A DNA stretch of 41,178 nt, from positions 1 to 41,178 of the forward strand of contig SXOD01000047.1 of the NCBI GenBank assembly GCA_005776885.1. The letters run 5' to 3'. A program made the translations under genes and the position numbers. Shown here piece after piece: positions 24,449 to 37,927 of this stretch (position 1 is its first letter; each line of letters opens with the position of its first letter). This DNA comes from Planctomycetia bacterium (GTDB taxonomy: Bacteria; Planctomycetota; Phycisphaerae; Phycisphaerales; SM1A02). The notes under the pieces are model-generated. The model searched no databases. It was not told where the DNA came from and saw only the letters and a list, made by a program, of their open reading frames with translations.

Positions 24449-27400
24449 TCAGGCCCCGACGGCGACGGGCTCGTCCTCTTCCACCGCGCCACGAATCTGG
24501 CCGTCGCGACCCACCTGGTCAAACCGAACGCTCACTCGACGCGAGACGCCGCGCTGGGGCATGGTGACGCCGTAGAGCTTGTGGCAGGCCTGCATCGTGC
24601 GCTTGTGGTGCGTGATCACGATGAAGTGGCTCCGGTCCAGGAACCACGAGAGGCTGCCGCAGAATCGTTCCACGTTGGCTTCGTCCAGCGCGGCGTCCAC
24701 CTCGTCCAGGATGCAGAACGGGGCCGGGCGGCTGCGGAAGATCGCCATCAAGAGCGCCACTGTCGTCATGCTCTTCTCGCCACCGGAGAGCTGGCTGATG
24801 ACGCGAGGCTCCTTGCCAGGCGGCTTGGCGCGGATCTCGATCCCGCTCTCAAGCCAATCGATCTCACCGGACTCCGTGGGCAGGAGGTAAATGTCGGCAC
24901 TGCCACCACCGAAGAGCCGGCGGAACATCCCGTCGGTGCCGCCGAAGTGTTCGCGAACCGCCTGGAACACGGACTCGAACCGGGTGCGGCAGGCGGCCTC
25001 GAGGTGGACGATGAGCGCCGAGAGACTTTCCCGCGCGGCATCAATGTCGGCCAGTTGCGTGGTGAGGTCCTGGAATCGCCGCTCCAGCTCGTCCACTTCG
25101 GTGATCGCGTCCAAGTTCACGTTGCCCAGCCCGCGAATCTCCTTGCGGAGGTCCTCGGCCTCGGCGTGGCGCTCGTCGCGATCGGCCAGCGCTTCTGGGA
25201 GCCCATCGATGGAGCCCAGGTCCAGCCCGAGCTCCTCCATGACCTGCGCGCTGAGCGACTCGATCCTGATCTCGGCCTCGCGCAGCCGCATCTGCGAACT
25301 GTTGAAGGCGCGTTCGGCGATGGTGAATCGCTCCCGCTCGATGCGGAGTGCACGGGAGCCAGCCTCGGCGGCGGCGCTGACTTCTCGCAGCGTGGACTCG
25401 GCGGCCACCTTGTCGGCACGGAGTCGAGTCGCCCGGGACTCGGCCTCCTCACGCGCGCGCTGCGCGTGGGATCGATCCGCCTCGATGGTCGCGATCTGCG
25501 CGTCTCGCCCCTCCAGCTGCTTGGCAAACTCCGCGCGGCGACGTGCGGCTTCGTCGGCACTGGTTGCCAGCAGCGACCGTTCCCGCCTGCGTGATTGCGC
25601 CATCGCGTTCGCCTCGGCCAGGGCCATGCGCTTGGAACCCAAGTCGTCCTCCACCGCGGCCAACGCTGTTTCGAGCGACCGCAGTTGCGCCTGAGACTGT
25701 TCGTGGGCCTCCCGGGCATGGCTGACCTGCGCGGCCTGCGCCTCGAGTGCCGACTCCAGCGACACCGTCTCCCGGAGCATGGACTCGAGCCGCTCCTGCG
25801 CCTCCGCGCGCTCGGCGACGATGGCGGTGCGCTCACGCTCGACCCGCGCGATGAGCTGCGTGGTGCGCTCGATCTGGAACTGGCTCTCGACGATCAGGCG
25901 GCGCGCGGCCGAGAGGGCCGATTCCACCTGCTGCTGCGCCGCGGCGGATTCCCGCTCTTCACCCTCGAGCCCGGCCATCTCGCCTTCAAGCCCCTCCAGC
26001 TCCATCCGGCAGGACTCGGCCTGGCTGGTGAGGTCGACCAGCTCCGCACGCCGTGACACCATCCCGCCCGTCGACTGCTCCGCGCGTCCGGTCGCGACCA
26101 CGCCGAACTCATCGACCAGGTCTCCGGCGGTCGTGACCATCCGGGCGCCTGCCAGCGGGCCCTGCGCCAACTCGATGGCGCGCTCCAGGGATGTGGCAAG
26201 CCACGCGTTTGCCAAGACGTGCTCGACGAGCGGGGCGGCCGAGCCGAGGCCGCGGACCACCGAGGAGAGCGGGACGGCGCCGTCGACGCTCGCGGGGCGG
26301 GGGTCGGCGTGGCGGGGCCACTCGATCGCCGCGCATCGCACGCGTCCATTCACTCGGTCGGCGCCATCGCCAGCGATGGCCTGCGCGAGGAAGGCCGTCG
26401 TGTCGGTGGCGTCCTTGATGAGCAGGAGGTCCAGTCGGTCACCCAGTGCCGACTCGGCAGCGAGTGCATGGCCCCGATCGGTCTCGATCATCTCGCCAAG
26501 CACGCCGATGACGCCGGGGAACCGGTTTCGGTTGCCCAGCACGGCGCGGGTCGCGCTGCCGAGTCCCTCGTGCGAGGCATCGAGGTCCGCCAGCACCCGG
26601 TGCCGACCCTCGATGCGCGACCGGCGGTCGCGGAGGTCGGCAATCGCGCGGGAGACCTGGCTCCGGCGATCGTCGATCGCCTCGGCGGATGCCGAGACGG
26701 AGGTGAGCTGGGCCACGAGCCGTGCCTCGTCGTCACGGCCGACCGCCAGCGAGACCGTGGCGCGATTGAGCGCGCATCGATGGGTGTCCAGCTCCTGGTC
26801 AAAGGGCTGCTCCCGTGCGGCCTGCCTGGCCAGTTGTTCCCGCACGGACTGCACGCGAACGGTGGTGCCGTGGAGCCGCTCCTGCAGCCGGGCACGCTCG
26901 CGTTCTGCGCCGTGCCAGCCATCACGCGCGTGATCCACGCGGGCCCGCGCCTGGGCGACATCGCCGGCGGCGGCGTTGCGACGCTCAGCCGCCCCCACGA
27001 GTGCCTGGTCGACCCCTCGAACCGTTTCGTGCGCCTGCTCCTCCGCCTGTTGGGCTCGATCCACCTCGGCGCGAAGTTCCTGGAGCCGCTCGTCGAGCGT
27101 CGCGATCCCCGTTCGCTCCTGCTCCACCTGCGTCCGGACCTCCCCCAACCGTCCCCCAAGCATGTCGACGCGCGCGGCGGCTTCGCGGGCGGCGCCATCA
27201 GCCTCGAGCGCGTCCCGCTCCAGGGCGTGGCATGCTCCCGCCGCGCGGTCACGGGCGACCTCTCGATCCAGCTGCGAGGCCTCGATGGCGCGGATCGCGT
27301 GCTCGGCGGCATCGCGCGCCCCCACGGTGGCGTCGCAGTCACCCTTCGCCGAGCCCTGCTCCTGCGCCAGCTCGCGGTACTGGTCCAGGACGATGGACTC

Positions 27401-28228
27401 GCGGAGTTCCCGTCGACGCGATTCCAGTTCCTTGTACCGGCGCGCCTTGTCGGCCTGGCCGCGGACGATGCGAAGCCGTCGCTCCGTCCCCGAGTGCTGC
27501 TCGCGAACCTGCACGAGGTTTCGCTCGGCCGCATCCAGCTTGCGCATCGCTTCCGCGCGTCGCGTCCGGAATCGCGCGACGCCAGCGGCCTCTTCCAGCA
27601 CCGCGCGCCGTTCGGAGGGATTCGCCTCAAGCAGGGCGGCGACCTTGCCTTGCTCGATGATGCCGTACCCATCGGTCCCGATGCCGGTGTCAAAGAAGAG
27701 GTCCTTGATGTCGCGAAGGCGAACCTTGCGGCCGTTGATCAGGTACTCGCTCCGGCCATCGGCCCAAAGCCGCCGCGTCACGTCGACCGCGTCCGAGTCC
27801 ACGGGAAGCATGCGGTCCGGCACGGCACCGCGGCGCACGACGTCGGCCTCCGCGCCGGACTCGTCGATCCCCTCGATCTCGATCTCGCCGCCATCCGGTT
27901 CCGTCGGCCGGGCATTGCCGGAGGCGTTGAATGGATCCCGGCGTGCGGCCTCCTCGGCCGTGACCTTGGGGTTCTCGAAGGAGAGCGTGACTGCCGCGCT
28001 CCCGGCGGGCTTTCGTGCCGCACTGCCCGCGAAGATCACGTCGGCCATCGCAGTGCCCCGGAGGCTCTTGGCGCTCCGTTCACCGAGCACCCACTTGATG
28101 GCATCCACGACGTTGCTCTTGCCGCAGCCGTTGGGCCCGACGATGCCGATGATCCCCTCGTCGAAGTTGAATTCAGTGTGGTCCGCGAAGCTCTTGAAAC
28201 CGCTCAGCGTGACCTTGGACAACCGCAT
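24449..28228 (-). CDS. smc: Chromosome segregation protein SMC
   Basis: 1259 residues. SMC dimers with ScpA and ScpB organise and condense the chromosome. The N-terminal ATPase half has Walker A '[20 protein letters not shown]' (31-50). Long coiled coils flank a hinge around residues 540-690 ('[19 protein letters not shown]' to '[12 protein letters not shown]'). The C-terminal half has signature '[18 protein letters not shown]' and Walker B '[19 protein letters not shown]'. Between 'VTLSFEN' and '[17 protein letters not shown]' there is an acidic insert of about 60 residues not present in B. subtilis or E. coli-type SMC/MukB heads as I know them. Q-loop region is '[14 protein letters not shown]'. 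AGGAGGT eight bases before the ATG fixes the start. scpA and scpB are not adjacent. Confidence 0.98.
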   Translation of the reverse strand: MRLSKVTLSGFKSFADHTEFNFDEGIIGIVGPNGCGKSNVVDAIKWVLGERSAKSLRGTAMADVIFAGSAARKPAGSAAVTLSFENPKVTAEEAARRDPFNASGNARPTEPDGGEIEIEGIDESGAEADVVRRGAVPDRMLPVDSDAVDVTRRLWADGRSEYLINGRKVRLRDIKDLFFDTGIGTDGYGIIEQGKVAALLEANPSERRAVLEEAAGVARFRTRRAEAMRKLDAAERNLVQVREQHSGTERRLRIVRGQADKARRYKELESRRRELRESIVLDQYRELAQEQGSAKGDCDATVGARDAAEHAIRAIEASQLDREVARDRAAGACHALERDALEADGAAREAAARVDMLGGRLGEVRTQVEQERTGIATLDERLQELRAEVDRAQQAEEQAHETVRGVDQALVGAAERRNAAAGDVAQARARVDHARDGWHGAERERARLQERLHGTTVRVQSVREQLARQAAREQPFDQELDTHRCALNRATVSLAVGRDDEARLVAQLTSVSASAEAIDDRRSQVSRAIADLRDRRSRIEGRHRVLADLDASHEGLGSATRAVLGNRNRFPGVIGVLGEMIETDRGHALAAESALGDRLDLLLIKDATDTTAFLAQAIAGDGADRVNGRVRCAAIEWPRHADPRPASVDGAVPLSSVVRGLGSAAPLVEHVLANAWLATSLERAIELAQGPLAGARMVTTAGDLVDEFGVVATGRAEQSTGGMVSRRAELVDLTSQAESCRMELEGLEGEMAGLEGEERESAAAQQQVESALSAARRLIVESQFQIERTTQLIARVERERTAIVAERAEAQERLESMLRETVSLESALEAQAAQVSHAREAHEQSQAQLRSLETALAAVEDDLGSKRMALAEANAMAQSRRRERSLLATSADEAARRRAEFAKQLEGRDAQIATIEADRSHAQRAREEAESRATRLRADKVAAESTLREVSAAAEAGSRALRIERERFTIAERAFNSSQMRLREAEIRIESLSAQVMEELGLDLGSIDGLPEALADRDERHAEAEDLRKEIRGLGNVNLDAITEVDELERRFQDLTTQLADIDAARESLSALIVHLEAACRTRFESVFQAVREHFGGTDGMFRRLFGGGSADIYLLPTESGEIDWLESGIEIRAKPPGKEPRVISQLSGGEKSMTTVALLMAIFRSRPAPFCILDEVDAALDEANVERFCGSLSWFLDRSHFIVITHHKRTMQACHKLYGVTMPQRGVSRRVSVRFDQVGRDGQIRGAVEEDEPVAVGA

Positions 28229-28235
28229 CGATCAA

Positions 28236-28242
28236 ACCTCCT
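28236..28242 (-). promoter_or_regulatory. Strong Shine-Dalgarno sequence of smc
   Basis: AGGAGGT on the minus strand, ending about eight bases before the ATG at 28228. It is one of the few near-perfect ribosome-binding sites in the window and contrasts with the leaderless-looking genes. Confidence 0.7.
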
Positions 28243-28294
28243 GTTAGGCGCGGGCCCCGCAAGGCTTCCGTGCGACGGGGACACTTCTCCGGGG

Positions 28295-28323
28295 AGTATC
28301 TGCGGTTTCGCCCTGCAATTCAA
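28295..28323 (-). promoter_or_regulatory. Candidate sigma-70-type promoter of smc
   Basis: TTGAAT (28318-28323) and GATACT (28295-28300) on the minus strand, 17 bases apart, about 65 bases upstream of smc. Each hexamer matches 4 of 6 consensus bases. It lies in the 129-bp gap after the FlgI-like gene. Confidence 0.45.
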
Positions 28324-28357
28324 GCGCATGCCAACCCCGTGGGGAACCCGTCGCTCG

Positions 28358-30250
28358 TCAGCGCGGCACGGTCTCGGCGGGGTTCCGGCCGGACTCGGCC
28401 CGGTTCAGGTCATCCTTGAGCGGATCCACTGCGCTGCTCCCGACGCCGGCAAGCGCCGGGTCCTCTTGGATGGTCGCCCGCTCGCTGGCAAAGTCAGGGC
28501 GAATGGTCTCGCGCGTGAGCGGATCGGTGCGGAGGATCGCCGCCAGGAGTCGATCCTGCTCGGCCCGGAACTCTGCGTTGGAGAACCCCTGCTTCCAGAT
28601 CCCGTGCAACGCCGCGACGACGTCACTGTAGGTCATGTCCAAGCCACTCGGGCGTGCGTCCCGGCTCACGCCGTGGCCCAGCGAAAAGGCGATCTCGGGC
28701 AGGAAGGGGGCCACGGTGGCCTGCTGCGCCGGGCCACCTTGAAGGGCCTGGTACCGGACGGCCAAGCGTTCATCGCCCGGGTCGCCGCGCATGATGAGCC
28801 GCCCGTCCCACTGCACCAAGGTCATGGGGAGCTTCACCGGCGCCTCGCCCCCAAAGATGGCGATGCGAGGGGTCCCGGTCTGCGTGATGTAGATCAGCGC
28901 TTCCTTGGAGGGGACAAGGTCGAGGTCGAACTTCTTGTCGACGACGTACCGGTGGATGATGGGGTCGCTGCGGTCGGCCAGCGCCTCATACGCCTCGAGG
29001 CGGATGTCAAGGTCGGGATCATCCAGCAGGGGCCGAAGGGCCAAGTCGATGTCCGGGTTGTATCCCATCGACCCCATGAGCTCGATCGCCCGGATCCGCA
29101 GCGATCGGTCAGACTCGTTGGCGATCTTCTCAAGGTGCTTCACCACCTTGGGGTCACCCAGCGCGGCACCGGCCGTGAGCGCGGCGAATCGCGGCTGCTC
29201 TTCGGGATACTCATAGAGTTCCCGGACGGCGGGCAGCGACTGCTTGCCAAGGGCCTGCCAACGCCATCGGGCCGCGTCGGCGGCGCCTGGGTTCGCCAGG
29301 AGTGCCTTCTGGATGCTGACCGCCATGCGGTCGTTGTCGGCCAGCTGCACGGGGGCATGTCGGAGGAGTTGGACAAACTCATCCGTGCGATCCTGCCACG
29401 AGGGCGGGACGGCCACGTCAATCACCTCATCCGTGCGCCCGCGCGCAGTCGCCTCGCGCTGGCCGGCCTCGCGCGGGAACGCGCTGTTGACAGCCGCCTC
29501 GATCACCTTGGACCGGTTGTGGCTTGGGGTGGCCAACCGGAGCCGGACCGGCAGGTCTTCGTCGATCGTGCCGCCGTGCAGCACGCGAGCGGTGAGTCGA
29601 TCGATGCTGTCCTCACCGATCGCCCCCGGATTGGCGAATGGGTTGATGACCAGCGAGCCCTTCGCGGTCCCCATCAGCTTGGCCTGCTCGCTGCCGACGC
29701 GGAATGGCCCCGGGCGAAGGTCGGCGAAAGCAAGTCGGCCACCTTCCAGGCTGGTCGTGGCTGATCCCGGGACGGCATACACCCGGACATCGAAGTGGGA
29801 ACCCTTGACTGCGCCGGGCGGAACGATTCCCTCGACAGCGACTATCGCCGTGTCCTCGCTGTCGAGGAGTGCCTCCGGCCCGGGAAGGTCATTTCGAGTC
29901 CCGGTGCCAAATCCCATCCGAGCCAGGTCGGCGATGATTTGCGCACGGATCGGGGCGGGAGACACGCGGCTGCCCGTCCCGGGAAGGTCGACCACCAAGC
30001 CGTATCCCCGGACGATGACCGGCTCGTAGCCGATGACCACCGTCTCCGACGCAAGCGTGCCGCGCAGGATCGGGTCGACGTCAATCGAGAAGTTGGCCTT
30101 GTCCGTGGCCGACACCCGCTCGACCTTTGAACGGTCGGCGTACTCCGTCATGTCGCAGGCCGTGGCCAGCGCAATCGCCGCGAGTGCGAGCGCTTGGGGA
30201 ATGGCTCGACAACGGGAGCGGTTCGGGTGATGGGCAGGGTGAGTCGACAT
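28358..30250 (-). CDS. FlgI (P-ring)-like lipoprotein with HEAT-like repeats
   Basis: 630 residues. The N-terminus is a lipoprotein signal ('ALALAAIALATAC', Cys32). Residues about 60-270 resemble flagellar P-ring protein FlgI: 'VIVRGYGLVVDLPGTGSRVS' (FlgI: GYGLVVGLNGTGD), 'VEGIVPPGAVKGSHFDVRVY', 'GSATTSLEGGRLAFADLRPG', 'LMGTAKGSLVINPFA'. Residues about 330-440 hold HEAT-like helical repeats ('RAIELMGSMGYNPDIDLAL', 'RPLLDDPDLDIRLEAYEALA'). The following 190 residues are soluble, not recognised, and end Pro/Glu/Arg-rich. No flagellar genes are nearby and FlgI itself is about 350 residues, not HEAT-fused. I infer an envelope ring or scaffold protein; P-ring function is unproven. It starts 22 bases after tRNA-Val and may share its transcript. 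Confidence 0.78.
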   Translation of the reverse strand: MSTHPAHHPNRSRCRAIPQALALAAIALATACDMTEYADRSKVERVSATDKANFSIDVDPILRGTLASETVVIGYEPVIVRGYGLVVDLPGTGSRVSPAPIRAQIIADLARMGFGTGTRNDLPGPEALLDSEDTAIVAVEGIVPPGAVKGSHFDVRVYAVPGSATTSLEGGRLAFADLRPGPFRVGSEQAKLMGTAKGSLVINPFANPGAIGEDSIDRLTARVLHGGTIDEDLPVRLRLATPSHNRSKVIEAAVNSAFPREAGQREATARGRTDEVIDVAVPPSWQDRTDEFVQLLRHAPVQLADNDRMAVSIQKALLANPGAADAARWRWQALGKQSLPAVRELYEYPEEQPRFAALTAGAALGDPKVVKHLEKIANESDRSLRIRAIELMGSMGYNPDIDLALRPLLDDPDLDIRLEAYEALADRSDPIIHRYVVDKKFDLDLVPSKEALIYITQTGTPRIAIFGGEAPVKLPMTLVQWDGRLIMRGDPGDERLAVRYQALQGGPAQQATVAPFLPEIAFSLGHGVSRDARPSGLDMTYSDVVAALHGIWKQGFSNAEFRAEQDRLLAAILRTDPLTRETIRPDFASERATIQEDPALAGVGSSAVDPLKDDLNRAESGRNPAETVPR

Positions 30251-30272
30251 GGATCACGGGCACACGGGGCAA

Positions 30273-30345
30273 TGGGCGCGACAGGGATCGAACCTGTGAC
30301 ATCTGCTATGTAAAAGCAGCGCTCTTGCCGCTGAGCTACGCGCCC
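30273..30345 (-). tRNA. tRNA-Val (anticodon TAC)
   Basis: Complete cloverleaf on the minus strand, 73 nt with discriminator A. Acceptor GGGCGCG/CGCGCCC, D stem GCTC/GAGC, anticodon stem CTGCT/AGCAG with loop TTTACAT (anticodon TAC), T stem ACAGG/CCTGT with TTCGATC. CCA is not encoded. TACGAT lies 11 bases upstream of the mature 5' end. Confidence 0.98.
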
Positions 30346-30356
30346 TGAGCGCGACC

Positions 30357-30362
30357 ATCGTA
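30357..30362 (-). promoter_or_regulatory. Putative -10 box (TACGAT) of tRNA-Val
   Basis: TACGAT on the minus strand, 11 bases before the tRNA 5' end, the same distance as the TAGAAT of tRNA-Arg. No -35 consensus. Confidence 0.5.
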
Positions 30363-30405
30363 GCGCACCGCTTCGCCAGAAAGGCCCCCGGAACGGGTGC
30401 GCCCA

Positions 30406-30411
30406 TACACT
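30406..30411 (+). promoter_or_regulatory. Putative -10 box (TACACT) of leaderless hrpA
   Basis: TACACT followed by seven bases and the GTG start at 30419. No Shine-Dalgarno sequence. Confidence 0.5.
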
Positions 30412-30418
30412 CACTCCC

Positions 30419-33991
<3,573 letters not shown>

Positions 33992-34036
33992 GGCGGCCGC
34001 CGACTCTCATTGCGCAATCCAGATTCAGCCCCGGGC

Positions 34037-37000
34037 TCAATCGATCGGCGCGAACGGGCGGAACTTCTCGATCGTGCCGTGTTCTTCGCTGGCCACCAAG
34101 GCGCGGTGCTGGCCGATGCGGCTGGCTGCGGGGGAGTCGATGAGCGCACTCGAGTCGTTGTTCGACATCTGGAAGCAGACACGCCAGTCCAACTCGCGCA
34201 TGCCCGATCGATCCACCAGCCGATTGAGGTTGGTCACCGTATCCACCCAAAGAATGACGTGCACGCCGACCAGCGGGCCATCTCGGAGGATGGCCGCGAA
34301 GAGCTTGTCAGGCGTGGCCGGCGTGCCTTCACTCGAAAACGAGTAATCGTCTTCATTGCGGCGAAGCGCGCGAACCCGATGCCCACCGTGGATCAGCACG
34401 AGAATGGGTGCCTCGTCAGTGAGCCCCTCGGTGGTGCGCCGCGCCACTTCCTGCGCCACGCCGATGAGCGTGTGTTCCACGTCGCGCGGAACTCCAACGG
34501 AACCAGCCAGCCCAAGCGATCGATGGAGTCGCTGCAGTCGTCCCGCGTCACGCTCGTCGGGGGCGATGCCGTCGATCACCTCCACTCGCACGGGGCCACC
34601 CTGCACCGGTTCGGCCAGGGCAGCGCTCCCGAGCACGGCGGTGGCCAATCCAAGGGCAGCCTCGTCACGCTGGCCCACCACGATGATGTTGGCACCACTC
34701 TGGCGCTTCAACGGCACGTTGGTCGGCTCCTTCATGCTGACGGCATCGCCAAGCCAGGCCCGCAGCGCGGGGCGGGCGCGGCCCCCCGTGCGCTCCCCGT
34801 CGGCCACGACCTCCCGCGCCAGCAACCTCGGTTCCCACTGCGCCGGGGCGTTCCCCTCGAAGACCACCATCCGGTCGGGGCGATCGGGCCAGCGTGCGGC
34901 AAAGAGCTCGCGGGCGCGCACCAAGTAGCGATCGCGGTCCTCTTCGTCCAGCCAGCAGACCTGGAACGGGCTGTTGCCCTCAAGCAACCCTCCGGCATCG
35001 TTGTAGATGGCCTCGCCGGGCCGGGAGAGCCCTCGAGCCGCCAGGTTGTCGTCGCTCAAGATGAGCGAGGCATCCGCCTCGTTGCACTGCAGCGCCACGC
35101 GCACGCCCATCTGGCCCATCGTGGTCCTGGGCAGTGCGTACGTGCCGCCAAGGGTCTGCGACCCAAGGATCACGTGCATGCCGAACGCCCGGCCCTGTCG
35201 CACGAGGCGGTCCAGCAGCATCGCGGCATCCTGCCCGACCTTGTCGTCCTCCACGAAGAGTTCCTGGAACTCGTCGACGATGAGGAGGACGCGCGGCAAC
35301 GGTTCTGGCTGGCCAGTCCGTCGATACCCAGCCAGGTCCTGCACGCCGAGCTGCCGATAGATCTCGCCGCGCCGCTTCATCTCCACGTCCAGGCCGGCGA
35401 GGACGCTCAGCCCGAACTCGCGGTCGGTCTCCACCGCAACGGCACGGGCGTGCGGCAGGCGGTTGGTGGCGTAGGTCTTGAACTCGACGCCCTTCTTGAA
35501 GTCGATCAGCCAGAGTTCCACCTCGTCGGGGCTGTACCAGAGGGCCGTGTTCGTGATGATGGCGTGGAGGAGCGTGGACTTGCCCGAGCCCGTGCGGCCG
35601 GCAATGAGGGCGTGTTGCGCCGTGCCAAGCCCGAGCGTGAGCGATTGCAGTCGCGTGGCTCCCGTCCGTCCCAGTTCCACGCCGACGGAGCGCTCCGTCG
35701 TCCGCGACCATTCTTCCCCGGGCTGCGGGGCGATCATCGAGAAGGGCACGGCGACTCGGGAGGTGGCCTTGGCCGCACGCCCGACCCGATTGACGATGTC
35801 GATCGACCGTTCGGCGTCTGCTGGCGGATCCAGCCGGAGTGGGAGCCCCTCGACGCCCGCCTCGAGCGACCTCCAGCCACCGGCATGGTGCTCCAGCCGA
35901 GTCAGTCGTGAGCGCAGCAGTTCCAGGTCCGTGCCCGTCGGCAAGGGCATGCGCGTGTCGCGCAGCATGATCACGTTCACGCCGCACCGTGCACCGCTCT
36001 CCACGATGCTGTTGAGCCGGCGAACCGCCGACTCGTTGAAGCCCGCCGGGAAGTCGCTGATGACCAGGTATCGAAGCGGCTCCGCGATCTCCTGCGCCTG
36101 CGCGTTGTAGGACTCGATGTCGGCAAACTCGTCTCGCAAGTACTTCTGGATGACCGTCTCCATGTGTTCGGTCAGTTCCGTGAGTCGAGCCTCAATGTGC
36201 CGGGTCTCCGTCCATATGCGGTCCCCGACCAGCGCCTCCATGTGGTCAGCCAAGTGCATGAACCCGGCGAAACCCTGCCCCAGCCCGACGGGGTCGATGA
36301 TCGTGAACCGGACCTTGCCCGGCGGTATCAGCGTGAGCAGCCGCAGCATCGACGTCTGCAGGCACTGGATTCCCTCCAGCCGGCCCGCGGATTCGCACTC
36401 CACCAGCAACCCACCACGGTGGGGGAAGCACATGGCCGCGGCGGCCTCCACGCGGGGCGGCGATCCATCCCGCCAGCGGAGTTCGGGCTGCGTGGGAGAA
36501 CACCCGGGCACGATCCCGGCGTCGATCGTGAAGGCACCAAACGGGATCGCCGGCGCGAACCGCACCGCAAGCGCCGAGTCGCCCATCATCAAGTCCCACG
36601 GCCTTCGGAGCGTCGCCGAGGCGCTGGCGAGCGCGTCGGCATCCGCCTGCGCACGATCCCGCCGCGCGCACCAATCCCGCACGGTGGCATCCACCGATTC
36701 GCGCTCGTGCGACTCGATCGCCTTGATGGACTCCCGGTGCCGAGCCACCTCGGCCGACTCGTCGCGGTCGCGCGTCGCCGCGGCATCGGCCACCTGCGCG
36801 GCGTGGGCAAACGCCACTTCGCGCAGCGCACGCTCGCGCTCGGTGGTGTACCGCTCCACCTCCCGCCCCTCCAATTCCGCGGCCTGGCGCAGGGCCCTCG
36901 ATCGCGCCTCCGCAGCCCGGGATTCCTTGGGACTGAACTCCAGGCGCGCCGCCTCGACGGCCTCGTCACGCGTGGCGGCGATCCGTCGCTCGGCGTCCGC

Positions 37001-37915
37001 GCGATCCCGCGCGTTGTTCTCTAGCCACTTCGCGAAGGCCGCCTCGGCGCGCGCGGCGTCCACCTGGACAGCCGCCAGCTCGCGACGAAGGCGCCCGCGC
37101 ATCGCACCGTGCAGGGCCGCCAGGACGGCAACGCCAATCGCCACGCCGGCCCCCGCGCCCGTGGCGATGGACGTCATGTTCGTGGACACGATTGCGGCCG
37201 CGGCGATCCCCACCAGGATCACCCCACCAAGCACGACGAGCGGCACGATGCTCCGGAACAGCTTCGGGAGCCGCTGCCTCCGGATTCGTGGCAGGCTCTG
37301 CGCGAAGGCCCGGAACGCATCCTCCAGGATCTTGGCGGGGTCATCGATCGGTCCCTCGAAGGGCAGGGGACCCGGCATGCGCACGCGGCAGCTGCGGACG
37401 TAGGTCAGCAGCTCCTCGACTTCCTCCCTGACGCGCGCCAGTGCCTCGGTCGCATTCGCCTGCGCCTCTTCGTACCGGCGCCGCGGCAATGGCTCCTGCT
37501 CCTCGAAGAGGCTTTCGGCGATCCAGAGCTTTCGCTCGAATCGGTCCTTGGCCGACGCGACGGCATCCGCCGCCGTGGAATCGATCAGCGCCCGTCGCTC
37601 GGACAGTTGCTCCAGGAGTCGCTCACGGCGGGAGCCGAAGCGCCGCTCGATCGTGATGATGGCGCGATCTCGCTCGCTGTTCGCAGCCGCCAGCGATGCG
37701 GACGCGGCGGATCGGACCTCGGCGATGGTCTCGGCGTGACGACGCTCTTCCGCGTCCCGGAGGGAATCCACCCGATGGGTGCACTCGGCACGCTCGCGCT
37801 CCAGCCGCTGACCGGCTTCGGCGAGCAGGGCCACCAGCCGGGCTTCGACGTGGGTGAAGCTCGGATCTCGTTCGCGCGACAGGTCCAACGACACGCCGGG
37901 AAGTGTAGGGGTCAT
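34037..37915 (-). CDS. FtsK/SpoIIIE (EccC/EssC-like) membrane ATPase of a type VII secretion-like operon
   Basis: 1292 residues. Residues 20-180 are coiled coil. Two membrane helices lie at about 222-245 and 250-270, and a second coiled coil at 275-435. Three FtsK-like ATPase domains follow. Domain 1 (about 490-690) lacks a P-loop ('GGLLVECESAGRLEGIQ') but keeps a Walker B-like 'YLVISDFPAGF'. Domain 2 (about 750-1000) is intact: Walker A 'ALIAGRTGSGKSTLLHAII' (771-781), 'LWLIDFKKGVEFKTYA', Walker B 'VLLIVDEFQELF' (Asp881, Glu882), 'RQGRAFGMHVILGSQTLGG'. Domain 3 (about 1065-1290) is degenerate ('IIVVGQRDEAALGLAT', 'PILVLIHGGH'). No FtsK gamma winged helix is seen, which argues against a chromosome translocase. 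It is the last gene of an operon starting with a WXG100-like protein, 12 bases after the 74-residue gene. An export motor is inferred. Confidence 0.88.
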   Translation of the reverse strand: MTPTLPGVSLDLSRERDPSFTHVEARLVALLAEAGQRLERERAECTHRVDSLRDAEERRHAETIAEVRSAASASLAAANSERDRAIITIERRFGSRRERLLEQLSERRALIDSTAADAVASAKDRFERKLWIAESLFEEQEPLPRRRYEEAQANATEALARVREEVEELLTYVRSCRVRMPGPLPFEGPIDDPAKILEDAFRAFAQSLPRIRRQRLPKLFRSIVPLVVLGGVILVGIAAAAIVSTNMTSIATGAGAGVAIGVAVLAALHGAMRGRLRRELAAVQVDAARAEAAFAKWLENNARDRADAERRIAATRDEAVEAARLEFSPKESRAAEARSRALRQAAELEGREVERYTTERERALREVAFAHAAQVADAAATRDRDESAEVARHRESIKAIESHERESVDATVRDWCARRDRAQADADALASASATLRRPWDLMMGDSALAVRFAPAIPFGAFTIDAGIVPGCSPTQPELRWRDGSPPRVEAAAAMCFPHRGGLLVECESAGRLEGIQCLQTSMLRLLTLIPPGKVRFTIIDPVGLGQGFAGFMHLADHMEALVGDRIWTETRHIEARLTELTEHMETVIQKYLRDEFADIESYNAQAQEIAEPLRYLVISDFPAGFNESAVRRLNSIVESGARCGVNVIMLRDTRMPLPTGTDLELLRSRLTRLEHHAGGWRSLEAGVEGLPLRLDPPADAERSIDIVNRVGRAAKATSRVAVPFSMIAPQPGEEWSRTTERSVGVELGRTGATRLQSLTLGLGTAQHALIAGRTGSGKSTLLHAIITNTALWYSPDEVELWLIDFKKGVEFKTYATNRLPHARAVAVETDREFGLSVLAGLDVEMKRRGEIYRQLGVQDLAGYRRTGQPEPLPRVLLIVDEFQELFVEDDKVGQDAAMLLDRLVRQGRAFGMHVILGSQTLGGTYALPRTTMGQMGVRVALQCNEADASLILSDDNLAARGLSRPGEAIYNDAGGLLEGNSPFQVCWLDEEDRDRYLVRARELFAARWPDRPDRMVVFEGNAPAQWEPRLLAREVVADGERTGGRARPALRAWLGDAVSMKEPTNVPLKRQSGANIIVVGQRDEAALGLATAVLGSAALAEPVQGGPVRVEVIDGIAPDERDAGRLQRLHRSLGLAGSVGVPRDVEHTLIGVAQEVARRTTEGLTDEAPILVLIHGGHRVRALRRNEDDYSFSSEGTPATPDKLFAAILRDGPLVGVHVILWVDTVTNLNRLVDRSGMRELDWRVCFQMSNNDSSALIDSPAASRIGQHRALVASEEHGTIEKFRPFAPID

Positions 37916-37927
37916 CCAGCCACCCGG

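Noticed and set aside
26219-29764. A 1181-codon plus-strand open frame antisense to smc and the FlgI-like gene
   Set aside because: Its translation shows no domain, is Arg/Gly/Pro/His-rich, and mirrors the codon structure of smc. Long antisense frames are expected in DNA this G+C-rich.
34010-35911. A 633-codon plus-strand frame antisense to the FtsK-like gene
   Set aside because: No motif or signal; a compositional shadow of the ATPase domains.
34037-37915. FtsK-like protein as a chromosome-dimer or septal DNA translocase
   Set aside because: There is no C-terminal gamma winged helix and no four-helix FtsK N-terminus; three ATPase-like domains and WXG100-like operon partners fit a secretion motor better.
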